Source: Siphonodentalium dalli (Eukaryota; Mollusca; Scaphopoda; Gadilida; Siphonodentaliidae). Taken from it: a stretch of DNA of 64,000 bases. Below are positions 24,801-36,608 of this stretch, piece after piece. The stretch is from contig CP136061.1 of the NCBI GenBank assembly GCA_032622095.1, positions 23,564,991 through 23,628,990 of the forward strand, written 5' to 3'. A program made the translations under genes and the position numbers. Under the pieces are notes generated by a model. That model did not search any database. It was not told where the DNA came from and worked only from the letters and a program-made list of their open reading frames with translations. How positions within the stretch are numbered: position 1 is the stretch's first letter; every line of letters begins with the position of its first letter.

Positions 24801-27470
24801 TTCATGAATACAACTCAGGGATTTATGACTTTTTCGAAGGATTTGTGGCTCTAACCCAGAGATTCATGAATACAACGCAAGGATTTATGACTTTTTCGAA
24901 GGATTTATGGCTCAAACCCCGAGATTCATGACTACAACTCAGGGATTTATGACTTTTTCGAAGGATTTATGGTTCTATCCCAGAGATTCACGAATAGAAC
25001 TCAGGGATTTATGACTTTTTCGAAGGATTTATGGTTCTAACCCAGAGATTCATGAATAGAACTCAGGGATTTATGACTTTTTCGAAGGATTTATGGTTCT
25101 AACCCAGAGATTCATGAATAGAACTCAGGGATTTATGACTTTTTCGAAGGATTTTTGGCTTTAACCACGAGATTCATGACTACAACTCAGGGATTTATGA
25201 CTTCTTCGAAGGATTTATGGTTCTAACCCAGAGATTCATGAATACAACTCAGGGATTTATGACTTTTTCGAAGGATTTGTGGCTCTAACCCAGAGATTCA
25301 TTATTACAACTCAGGGATTTATGACTTTTTCGATGGATTTGTGGCTCTAACCCAGAGATTCATGAATACAACGCAGGGATTTATGACTTTTTCGAAGGAT
25401 TTGTGGCTCTACCCCAGAGATTCATGAATACAACGCAAGGATTTATGACATTTTCGAATGATTTATGGCTCTAACCCCGAGATTCATGACTACAACTCAG
25501 GGATTTATGACTTTTTCGAAGGATTTATGGTTCTAACCCAGAGATTCATGAATAGAACTCAGGGATTTATGACTTTTTCGAAGGATTTATGGTTCTAACC
25601 CAGAGATTCATGAATAGAAGTCATGGATTTATGACTTTTTCGAAGGATTTATGGTTCTAACCCAGAGATTCATGAATAGAACTCAGGGATTTATGACTTT
25701 TTCGAAGGATTTATGGTTCTAACCCAGAGATTCATGAATAGAACTAAGGGATTTATGACTTTTTCGAAGGATTTATGGTTCTAACCCAGAGATTCATGAA
25801 TAGAACTCAGGGATTTATGACTTTTTCGAAGGATTTATGGTTCTAACCCAGAGATTCATGAATAGAACTCAGGGATTTATGACTTTTTCGAAGGATTTAT
25901 GGTTCTAACCCAGAGATTCGTGAATAGAACTCAGGGATTTATGACTTTTTCGAAGGATTTATGGCTTTAACCCCGAGATTCATGACTACAACTCAGGGAT
26001 TTATGACTTTTTCGAAGGATTTATGGTTCTAACCCAGAGATTCATGAATACAACGCAAGGATTTATGACCTTTTCGAAGGATTTATGGCTCTAACCCCGA
26101 GATTCATGACTACAACTCAGGGATTTATGACTTTTTCGAAGGATTTATGGTTCTAACCCAGAGATTCATGAATAGAACTAAGGGATTTATGACTTTTTCG
26201 AAGGATTTATGGTTCTAACCCAGAGATTCATGAATAGAACTCAGGGATTTATAACTTTTTCGAAGGATTTATGGTTCTAACCCAGAGATTCATGAATAGA
26301 ACTCAGGGATTTATGACTTTTTCGAAGGATTTATGGCTTTAACCCCGAGATTCATGACTTCAACTCAGGGATTTATGACTTTTTCGAAGGATTTATGGCT
26401 TTACCCCCGAGATTCATGACTACAACTCAGGGAGTTATGACTTTTTCGAAGGATTTATGGTTCTAACCCATAGATTCATGAATACAACTCAGGGATTTAT
26501 GACTTTTTCGAAGGATTTGTGGCTCTAACCCAGAGATTCATGAATACAACGCAGGGATTTATGAATTTTTCGAAGGATTTGTGGCTCTAACCCAAAGATT
26601 CATGAATACAACGCAAGGATTTATGACTTTTTCGAAGGATTTATGGCTCAAACCCCGAGATTCATGACTACAACTCTGGGATTTATGACTTTTTCGAAGG
26701 ATTTATGGTTCTATCCCAGAGATTCACGAATAGAACTCAGGGATTTATGACTTTTTCGAAGGATTTATGGTTCTAACCCAGAGATTCATGAATAGAACTC
26801 AGGGATTTATGACTTTTTCGAAGGATTTATGGTTCTAACCCAGAGATTCATGAATAGAACTCAGGGATTTATGACTTTTTCGAAGGATTTATGGCTTTAA
26901 CCACGAGATTCATGACTACAACTCAGGGATTTATGACTTCTTCGAAGGATTTATGGTTCTAACCCAGAGATTCATGAATACAACTCAGGGATTTATGACT
27001 TTTTCGAAGGATTTGTGGCTCTAACCCAGAGATTCATTATTACAACTAAGGGATTTATGACTTTTTCGAAGGATTTGTGACTCTAACCCAGAGATTCATG
27101 AATACAACGCAGGGATTTATGACTTTTTCGAAGGATTTGTGGCTCTAACCCAGAGATTCATGAATACAACGCAAGGATTTATGACATTTTCGAAGGATTT
27201 ATGGCTCTAACCCCGAGATTCATGACTACAACTCAGGGATTTATGACTTTTTCGAAGGATTTATGGTTCTAACCCAGAGATTCATGAATAGAACTCAGGG
27301 ATTTATGACTTTTTCGAAGGATTTATGGTTCTAACCCAGAGATTCATGAATATAACTCACGGATTTATGACTTTTTCGAAGGATTTATGGTTCTAACCCA
27401 GAGATTCATGAATAGAACTCAGGGATTTATGACTTTTTCGACGGATTTATGGCTCTAACCCAGAGATTCA
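24801..27470. repeat. 43-mer repeat (2,666 bp), copy 2
   Basis: It is in register with copy 1 from the CTATCCC monomer at 24975 to the CGACGG monomer near 27440 (24775 in copy 1). Private changes include GGATTTTTGGC near 25152 and GGGAGTTATG near 26432. Divergence begins at about 27490, where this copy continues into a 61-bp monomer. Its last kilobase resembles 38.9-39.9 kb, including the ACTCTGGG, AAAGATTC and AATATAACTCACGG variants. Confidence 0.8.
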
Positions 27471-27643
27471 TGAATACAACTCAGGGATTTATGACTTTTC
27501 GAAGGATTTATGGCTCAAACCCCGAGATTCATGACTACAACTCAGGGATTTATGACTTTTTCGAAGGATTTATGGTTCTAACCCAGAGATTCACGAATAG
27601 AACTCAGGGATTTATGACTTTTTCGAAGGATTTATGGTTCTAA
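27449..27643 (+). other. Spurious 64-codon open frame, common type
   Basis: This is the commoner form of the open frame, marking a 61-bp monomer with ACTTTTCGAAGG followed by a GGCTCAAACC monomer with GACTAC. Others start at 16828, 20196, 29122, 31043, 33150, 34203, 34574, 35071, 35939, 36310, 36807, 39844, 41517, 43190, 44243, 44614, 45111, 45977, 46348, 46845, 50440, 52114, 53787, 54158, 55213, 56886, 57257, 57754, 60731, 61102 and 61599. Differences among the peptides (Thr or Met at the ACG/ATG site, single changes at 45111 and 57257) follow satellite variants. Their use is as register marks for the higher-order repeats. Confidence 0.9.
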
Positions 27644-29121
27644 CCCAGAGATTCATGAATAGAACTCAGGGATTTATGACTTTTTTGAAGGATTTATGGT
27701 TCTAACCCAGAGATTCATGAATACAACTCAGGGATTTATGACTTTTTCGAAGGATTTGTGGCTCTAACCCAGAGATTCATGATTACAACTCAGGGATTTA
27801 TGACTTTTTCGAAGGATTTGTGGCTCTAACCCAGAGATTCATGAATACAACTCAGGGATTTATGACTTTTTCGTAGGATTTATGGTTCTAACCCAGAGAT
27901 TCATGAATAGAACTCAGGGATTTATGACTTTTTCGAAGGATTTATGGTTCTAACCCAGAGATTCATGAATAGAACTCAGGGATTTATGACTTTTTCGAAG
28001 GATTTATGGCTTTAACCCCGAGATTCATGACTACAACTCAGGGATTTATGACTTTTTCGAAGGATTTATGGCTTTACCCCCGAGATTCATGACTACAACT
28101 CAGGGATTTATGACTTTTTCGAAGGATTTGTGGCTTTAACCCCGAGATTCATGACTACAACTCAGGGATTTATGACTTTTTCGAAGGATTTATGGCTTTA
28201 CCCCCGAGATTCATGACTACAACTCAGGGATTTATGACTTTTTCGAAGGATTTGTGGCTCTAACCCAGAGATTCATGAATACAACGCAAGGATTTATGAC
28301 TTTTTCGAAGGATTTATGGCTCAAACCCCGAGATTCATGACTACAACTCAGGGATTTATGACTTTTTCGAAGGATTTATGGTTCTATCCCAGAGATTCAC
28401 GAATAGAACTCAGGGATTTATGACTTTTTCGAAGGATTTATGGTTCTAACCCAGAGATTCATGAATAGAACTCAGGGATTTATGACTTTTTCGAAGGATT
28501 TATGGTTCTAACCCAGAGATTCATGAATAGAACTCAGGGATTTATGACTTTTTCGAAGGATTTATGGCTTTAACCACGAGATTCATGACTACAACTCAGG
28601 GATTTATGACTTCTTCGAAGGATTTATGGTTCTAACCCAGAGATTCATGAATACAACTCAGGGATTTATGACTTTTTCGAAGGATTTGTGGCTCTAACCC
28701 AGAGATTCATTATTACAACTCAGGGATTTATGACTTTTTCGAAGGATTTGTGGCTCTAACCCAGAGATTCATGAATACAACGCAGGGATTTATGACTTTT
28801 TCGAAGGATTTGTGGCTCTAACCCAGAGATTCATGAATACAACGCAAGGATTTATGACATTTTCGAAGGATTTATGGCTCTAACCCCGAGATTCATGACT
28901 ACAACTCAGGGATTTATGACTTTTTCGAAGGATTTATGGTTCTAACCCAGAGATTCATGAATAGAACTCAGGGATTTATGACTTTTTCGAAGGATTTATG
29001 GTTCTAACCCAGAGATTCATGAATAGAACTCATGGATTTATGACTTTTTCGAAGGATTTATGGTTCTAACCCAGAGATTCATGAATAGAACTCAGGGATT
29101 TATGACTTTTTCGAAGGATTT
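27449..29121. repeat. 27-mer higher-order repeat (1,673 bp)
   Basis: This is the first copy of a 27-monomer unit measured between successive 61-bp monomers (27 x 62 minus 1). It holds a run CTTTACCCCCGAG, GTGGCTTTAAC, CTTTACCCCCGAG at about 28070-28230, then CTATCCC at 28384, CCACGAG, CTTCTTCG and ATTCATTATT. The same order occurs in the units beginning at 39844 and 41517, at an offset of 12,395 for the first. Confidence 0.8.
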
Positions 29122-31042
29122 ATGGCTCTAACCCAGAGATTCATGAATACAACTCAGGGATTTATGACTTTTCGAAGGATTTATGGCTCAAACCCCGAGA
29201 TTCATGACTACAACTCAGGGATTTATGACTTTTTCGAAGGATTTATGGTTCTAACCCAGAGATTCATGAATAGAACTCAGGGATTTATGACTTTTTCGAA
29301 GGATTTATGGTTCTAACCCAGAGATTCATGAATAGAACTCAGGGATTTATGACTTTTTCGAAGGATTTATGGCTTTAACCACGAGATTCATGACTACAAC
29401 TCAGGGATTTATGACTTCTTCGAAGGATTTATGGTTCTAACCCCGAGATTCATGAATACAACTCAGGGATTTATGACTTTTTCGAAGGATTTGTGGCTCT
29501 AACCCAGAGATTCATTATTACAACTCAGGGATTTATGACTTTTTCGAAGGATTTGTGGCTCTAACCCAGAGATTCATGATTACAACGCAGGGATTTATGA
29601 CTTTTTCGAAGGATTTGTGGCTCTAACCCAGAGATTCATGAATACAACGCAAGGATTTATGACATTTTCGAAGGATTTATGGCTCTAACCCCAAGATTCA
29701 TGACTACAACTCAGGGATTTATGACTTTTTCGAAGGATTTATGGTTCTAACCCAGAGATTCATGAATAGAACTCAGGGATTTATGACTTTTTCGAAGGAT
29801 TTATGGTTCTAACCCAGAGATTCATGAATAGAACTCAGGGATTTATGACTTTTTCGAAGGATTTATGGTTCTAACCCAGAGATTCATGAATAGAACTCAG
29901 GGATTTATGACTTTTTCGAAGGATTTATGGCTTTAACCCCGAGATTCATGACTACAACTCAGGGATTTATGACTTTTTCGAAGGATTTATGGTTCTAACC
30001 CAGAGATTCATGAATACAACTCAGGGATTTATGACTTTTTCGAAGGATTTATGGTTCTAACCCAGAGATTCATGAATACAACTCAGGGATTTATGACTTT
30101 TTCGAAGGATTTGTGGCTCTAACCCAGAGATTCATGATTACAACTCAGGGATTTATGACTTTTTCGAAGGATTTGTGGCTCTAACCCAGAGATTCATGAA
30201 TACAACTCAGGGATTTATGACTTTTTCGAAGGATTTATGGCTCAAACCCCGAGATTCATGACTACAACTCAGGGATTTATGACTTTTTCGAAGGATTTAT
30301 GGTTCTATCCCAGAGATTCACGAATAGAACTCAGGGATTTATGACTTTTTCGAAGGATTTATGGTTCTAACCCAGAGATTCATGAATAGAACTCAGGGAT
30401 TTATGACTTTTTCGAAGGATTTATGGTTCTAACCCAGAGATTCATGAATAGAACTCAGGGATTTATGACTTTTTCGAAGGATTTATGGCTTTAACCACGA
30501 GATTCATGACTACAACTCAGGGATTTATGACTTCTTCGAAGGATTTATGGTTCTAACCCAGAGATTCATGAATACAACTCAGGGATTTATGACTTTTTCG
30601 AAGGATTTGTGGCTCTAACCCAGAGATTCATTATTACAACTCAGGGATTTATGACTTTTTCGAAGGATTTGTGGCTCTAACCCAGAGATTCATGAATACA
30701 ACGCAGGGATTTATGACTTTTTCGAAGGATTTGTGGCTCTAACCCAGAGATTCATGAATACAACGCAAGGATTTATGACATTTTCGAAGGATTTATGGCT
30801 CTAACCCCGAGATTCATGACTACAACTCAGGGATTTATGACTTTTTCGAAGGATTTATGGTTCTAACCCAGAGATTCATGAATAGAACTCAGGGATTTAT
30901 GACTTTTTCGAAGGATTTATGGTTCTAACCCAGAGATTCATGAATAGAACTCATGGATTTATGACTTTTTCGAAGGATTTATGGTTCTAACCCAGAGATT
31001 CATGAATAGAACTCAGGGATTTATGACTTTTTCGAAGGATTT
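29122..31042. repeat. 31-mer derivative (1,921 bp)
   Basis: Between the 61-bp monomers at 29122 and 31043 lie 31 monomers minus 1 bp. The unit includes TTCTAACCCCGAG with GAATACAAC near 29441 and CCCCAAG near 29690, then a CTATCCC monomer at 30305 and the shared CCACGAG, CTTCTTCG and ATTCATTATT series. It looks like a 27-mer enlarged by unequal exchange, in tandem with the 34-mer that follows. Confidence 0.75.
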
Positions 31043-33149
31043 ATGGCTCTAACCCAGAGATTCATGAATACAACTCAGGGATTTATGACTTTTCGAAGGA
31101 TTTATGGCTCAAACCCCGAGATTCATGACTACAACTCAGGGATTTATGACTTTTTCGAAGGATTTATGGTTCTAACCCAGAGATTCATGAATAGAACTCA
31201 GGGATTTATGACTTTTTCGAAGGATTTATGGTTCTAACCCAGAGATTCATGAATAGAACTCAGGGATTTATGACTTTTTCGAAGGATTTATGGCTTTAAC
31301 CACGAGATTCATGACTACAACTCAGGGATTTATGACTTCTTCGAAGGATTTATGGTTCTAACCCCGAGATTCATGAATACAACTCAGGGATTTATGACTT
31401 TTTCGAAGGATTTGTGGCTCTAACCCAGAGATTCATTATTACAACTCAGGGATTTATGACTTTTTCGAAGGATTTGTGGCTCTAACCCAGAGATTCATGA
31501 TTACAACGCAGGGATTTATGACTTTTTCGAAGGATTTGTGGCTCTAACCCAGAGATTCATGAATACAACGCAAGGATTTATGACATTTTCGAAGGATTTA
31601 TGGCTCTAACCCCAAGATTCATGACTACAACTCAGGGATTTATGACTTTTTCGAAGGATTTATGGTTCTAACCCAGAGATTCATGAATAGAACTCAGGGA
31701 TTTATGACTTTTTCGAAGGATTTATGGTTCTAACCCAGAGATTCATGAATAGAACTCAGGGATTTATGACTTTTTCGAAGGATTTATGGTTCTAACCCAG
31801 AGATTCATGAATAGAACTCAGGGATTTATGACTTTTTCGAAGGATTTATGGCTTTAACCCCGAGATTCATGACTACAACTCAGGGATTTATGACTTTTTC
31901 GAAGGATTTATGGTTCTAACCCAGAGATTCATGAATACAACTCAGGGATTTATGACTTTTTCGAAGGATTTATGGTTCTAACCCAGAGATTCATGAATAG
32001 AACTCAGGGATTTATGACTTTTTCGAAGGATTTATGGCTTTAACCCCGAGATTCATGACTACAACTCAGGGATTTATGACTTTTTCGAAGGATTTATGGT
32101 TCTAACCCAGAGATTCATGAATACAACTCAGGGATTTATGACTTTTTCGAAGGATTTATGGTTCTAACCCAGAGATTCATGAATACAACTCAGGGATTTA
32201 TGACTTTTTCGAAGGATTTGTGGCTCTAACCCAGAGATTCATGATTACAACTCAGGGATTTATGACTTTTTCGAAGGATTTGTGGCTCTAACCCAGAGAT
32301 TCATGAATACAACTCAGGGATTTATGACTTTTTCGAAGGATTTATGGCTCAAACCCCGAGATTCATGACTACAACTCAGGGATTTATGACTTTTTCGATG
32401 GATTTATGGTTCTATCCCAGAGATTCACGAATAGAACTCAGGGATTTATGACTTTTTCGAAGGATTTATGGTTCTAACCCAGAGATTCATGAATAGAACT
32501 CAGGGATTTATGACTTTTTCGAAGGATTTATGGTTCTAACCCAGAGATTCATGAATAGAACTCAGGGATTTATGACTTTTTCGAAGGATTTATGGCTTTA
32601 ACCACGAGATTCATGACTACAACTCAGGGATTTATGACTTCTTCGAAGGATTTATGGTTCTAACCCAGAGATTCATGAATACAACTCAGGGATTTATGAC
32701 TTTTTCGAAGGATTTGTGGCTCTAACCCAGAGATTCATTATTACAACTCAGGGATTTATGACTTTTTCGAAGGATTTGTGGCTCTAACCCAGAGATTCAT
32801 GAATACAACGCAGGGATTTATGACTTTTTCGAAGGATTTGTGGCTCTAACCCAGAGATTCATGAATACAACGCAAGGATTTATGACATTTTCGAAGGATT
32901 TATGGCTCTAACCCCGAGATTCATGACTACAACTCAGGGATTTATGACTTTTTCGAAGGATTTATGGTTCTAACCCAGAGATTCATGAATAGAACTCAGG
33001 GATTTATGACTTTTTCGAAGGATTTATGGTTCTAACCCAGAGATTCATGAATAGAACTCATGGATTTATGACTTTTTCGAAGGATTTATGGTTCTAACCC
33101 AGAGATTCATGAATAGAACTCAGGGATTTATGACTTTTTCGAAGGATTT
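31043..33149. repeat. 34-mer derivative (2,107 bp)
   Basis: It matches the preceding 31-mer with three extra monomers (186 bp) around 31921-32106: a second GAATAG, CTTTAAC and GAATAC run. A private CGATGG change sits near 32397. From about 32350 onward it is also the start of the block repeated 10,040 bp downstream. Confidence 0.75.
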
Positions 33150-34808
33150 ATGGCTCTAACCCAGAGATTCATGAATACAACTCAGGGATTTATGACTTTT
33201 CGAAGGATTTATGGCTCAAACCCCGAGATTCATGACTACAACTCAGGGATTTATGACTTTTTCGAAGGATTTATGGTTCTAACCCAGAGATTCATGAATA
33301 GAACTCAGGGATTTATGACTTTTTCGAAGGATTTATGGTTCTAACCCAGAGATTCATGAATAGAACTCAGGGATTTATGACTTTTTCGAAGGATTTATGG
33401 CTTTAACCACGAGATTCATGACTACAACTCAGGGATTTATGACTTCTTCGAAGGATTTATGGTTCTAACCCCGAGATTCATGAATACAACTCAGGGATTT
33501 ATGACTTTTTCGAAGGATTTGTGGCTCTAACCCAGAGATTCATTATTACAACTCAGGGATTTATGACTTTTTCGAAGGATTTGTGGCTCTAACCCAGAGA
33601 TTCATGATTACAACGCAGGGATTTATGACTTTTTCGAAGGATTTGTGGCTCTAACCCAGAGATTCATGAATACAACGCAAGGATTTATGACATTTTCGAA
33701 GGATTTATGGCTCTAACCCCAAGATTCATGACTACAACTCAGGGATTTATGACTTTTTCGAAGGATTTATGGTTCTAACCCAGAGATTCATGAATAGAAC
33801 TCAGGGATTTATGACTTTTTCGAAGGATTTATGGTTCTAACCCAGAGATTCATGAATAGAACTCAGGGATTTATGACTTTTTCGAAGGATTTATGGTTCT
33901 AACCCAGAGATTCATGAATAGAACTCAGGGATTTATGACTTTTTCGAAGGATTTATGGCTTTAACCCCGAGATTCATGACTACAACTCAGGGATTTATGA
34001 CTTTTTCGAAGGATTTATGGTTCTAACCCAGAGATTCATGAATACAACTCAGGGATTTATGACTTTTTCGAAGGATTTATGGTTCTAACCCAGAGATTCA
34101 TGAATACAACTCAGGGATTTATGACTTTTTCGAAGGATTTGTGGCTCTAACCCAGAGATTCATGATTACAACTCAGGGATTTATGACTTTTTCGAAGGAT
34201 TTGTGGCTCTAACCCAGAGATTCATGAATACAACTCAGGGATTTATGACTTTTCGAAGGATTTATGGCTCAAACCCCGAGATTCATGACTACAACTCAGG
34301 GATTTATGACTTTTTCGAAGGATTTATGGTTCTAACCCAGAGATTCACGAATAGAACTCAGGGATTTATGACTTTTTCGAAGGATTTATGGTTCTAACCC
34401 AGAGATTCATGAATAGAACTCAGGGATTTATGACTTTTTCGAAGGATTTATGGTTCTAACCCAGAGATATATGAATACAACTCAGGGATTTATGACTTTT
34501 TCGAAGGATTTGTGGCTCTAACCCAGAGATTCATGATTACAACTCAGGGATTTATGACTTTTTCGAAGGATTTGTGGCTCTAACCCAGAGATTCATGAAT
34601 ACAACTCAGGGATTTATGACTTTTCGAAGGATTTATGGCTCAAACCCCGAGATTCATGACTACAACTCAGGGATTTATGACTTTTTCGAAGGATTTATGG
34701 TTCTAACCCAGAGATTCACGAATAGAACTCAGGGATTTATGACTTTTTCGAAGGATTTATGGTTCTAACCCAGAGATTCATGAATAGAACTCATGGATTT
34801 ATGACATT

Positions 34809-34872
34809 TTCGAAGGATTTATGGCTCTAACCCCGAGAGATTCATGAATAGAACTCAGGGATTTATGACTTT
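34809..34872 (+). repeat. 64-bp monomer with GAGAG junction, copy 1
   Basis: CTCTAACCCC is followed by GAGAGATTCATGAATAG, 2 bp longer than normal. The left half is of the CCCCGAG type and the right half of the CCCAGAG-GAATAG type, so it reads as an out-of-register recombinant between the two, with a 2-bp AG gain. It sits 8 monomers before a 61-bp monomer in all but one later copy. Confidence 0.9.
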
Positions 34873-35698
34873 TTCGAAGGATTTATGGTTCTAACCCAGA
34901 GATTCATGAATAGAACTCAGGGATTTATGACTTTTTCGAAGGATTTATGGTTCTAACCCAGAGATTCATGAATAGAACTCATGGATTTATGACTTTTTCG
35001 AAGGATTTGTGGTTCTAACCCAGAGATTCACGAATAGAACTCAGGGATTTATGACTTTTTCGAAGGATTTATGGCTCTAACCCAGAGATTCATGAATACA
35101 ACTCAGGGATTTATGACTTTTCGAAGGATTTATGGCTCAAACCCCGAGATTCATGACTACAACTCAGGGATTTATGACTTTTTCGAAGGATTTATGGTTC
35201 TAACCCAGAGATTCACGAATAGAACTCAGGGATTTATGACTTTTTCGAAGGATTTATGGTTCTAACCCAGAGATTCATGAATAGAACTCAGGGATTTATG
35301 ACTTTTTCGAAGGATTTATGGTTCTAACCCAGAGATTCATGAATACAACTCAGGGATTTATGACTTTTTCGAAGGATTTGTGGCTCTAACACAGAGATTC
35401 ATGATTACAACTCAGGGATTTATGACTTTTTCGAAGGATTTGTGGCTCTAACCCAGAGATTCATGAATACAACTCAGGGATTTATGACTTTTTCGAAGGA
35501 TTTATGGTTCTAACCCAGAGATTCATGAATAGAACTCAGGGATTTATGACTTTTTCGAAGGATTTATGGTTCTAACCCAGAGATTCGTGAATAGAACTCA
35601 GGGATTTATGACTTTTTCGAAGGATTTATGGCTTTAACCCCGAGATTCATGACTACAACTCAGGGATTTATGACTTTTTCGAAGGATTTATGGCTTTA

Positions 35699-35704
35699 CC
35701 CCCC
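35699..35704 (+). repeat. 63-bp monomer with six-C run
   Basis: CTTTACCCCCCGAG has six C where other copies of this monomer have five. Slippage in the C run is likely. Block B lacks it. Confidence 0.85.
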
Positions 35705-36544
35705 GAGATTCATGACTACAACTCAGGGATTTATGACTTTTTCGAAGGATTTATGGTTCTATCCCAGAGATTCACGAATAGAACTCAGGGATTTATGACT
35801 TTTTCGAAGGATTTATGGCTTTAACCCCGAGATTCATGACTACAACTCAGGGATTTATGACTTCTTCGAAGGATTTATGGTTCTAACCCAGAGATTCATG
35901 AATAGAACTCAGGGATTTATGACTTTTTCGAAGGATTTATGGTTCTAACCCAGAGATTCATGAATACAACTCAGGGATTTATGACTTTTCGAAGGATTTA
36001 TGGCTCAAACCCCGAGATTCATGACTACAACTCAGGGATTTATGACTTTTTCGAAGGATTTATGGTTCTAACCCAGAGATTCACGAATAGAACTCAGGGA
36101 TTTATGACTTTTTCGAAGGATTTATGGTTCTAACCCAGAGATTCATGAATAGAACTCAGGGATTTATGACTTTTTCGAAGGATTTATGGTTCTAACCCAG
36201 AGATTCATGAATACAACTCAGGGATTTATGACTTTTTCGAAGGATTTGTGGCTCTAACCCAGAGATTCATGATTACAACTCAGGGATTTATGACTTTTTC
36301 GAAGGATTTGTGGCTCTAACCCAGAGATTCATGAATACAACTCAGGGATTTATGACTTTTCGAAGGATTTATGGCTCAAACCCCGAGATTCATGACTACA
36401 ACTCAGGGATTTATGACTTTTTCGAAGGATTTATGGTTCTAACCCAGAGATTCACGAATAGAACTCAGGGATTTATGACTTTTTCGAAGGATTTATGGTT
36501 CTAACCCAGAGATTCATGAATAGAACTCATGGATTTATGACATT

Positions 36545-36608
36545 TTCGAAGGATTTATGGCTCTAACCCCGAGAGATTCATGAATAGAACTCAGGGATTT
36601 ATGACTTT
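36545..36608 (+). repeat. 64-bp GAGAG monomer, copy 2
   Basis: Same junction as at 34809, exactly 1,736 bp (28 monomers) downstream, preceded by TTTATGACA. Confidence 0.9.
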
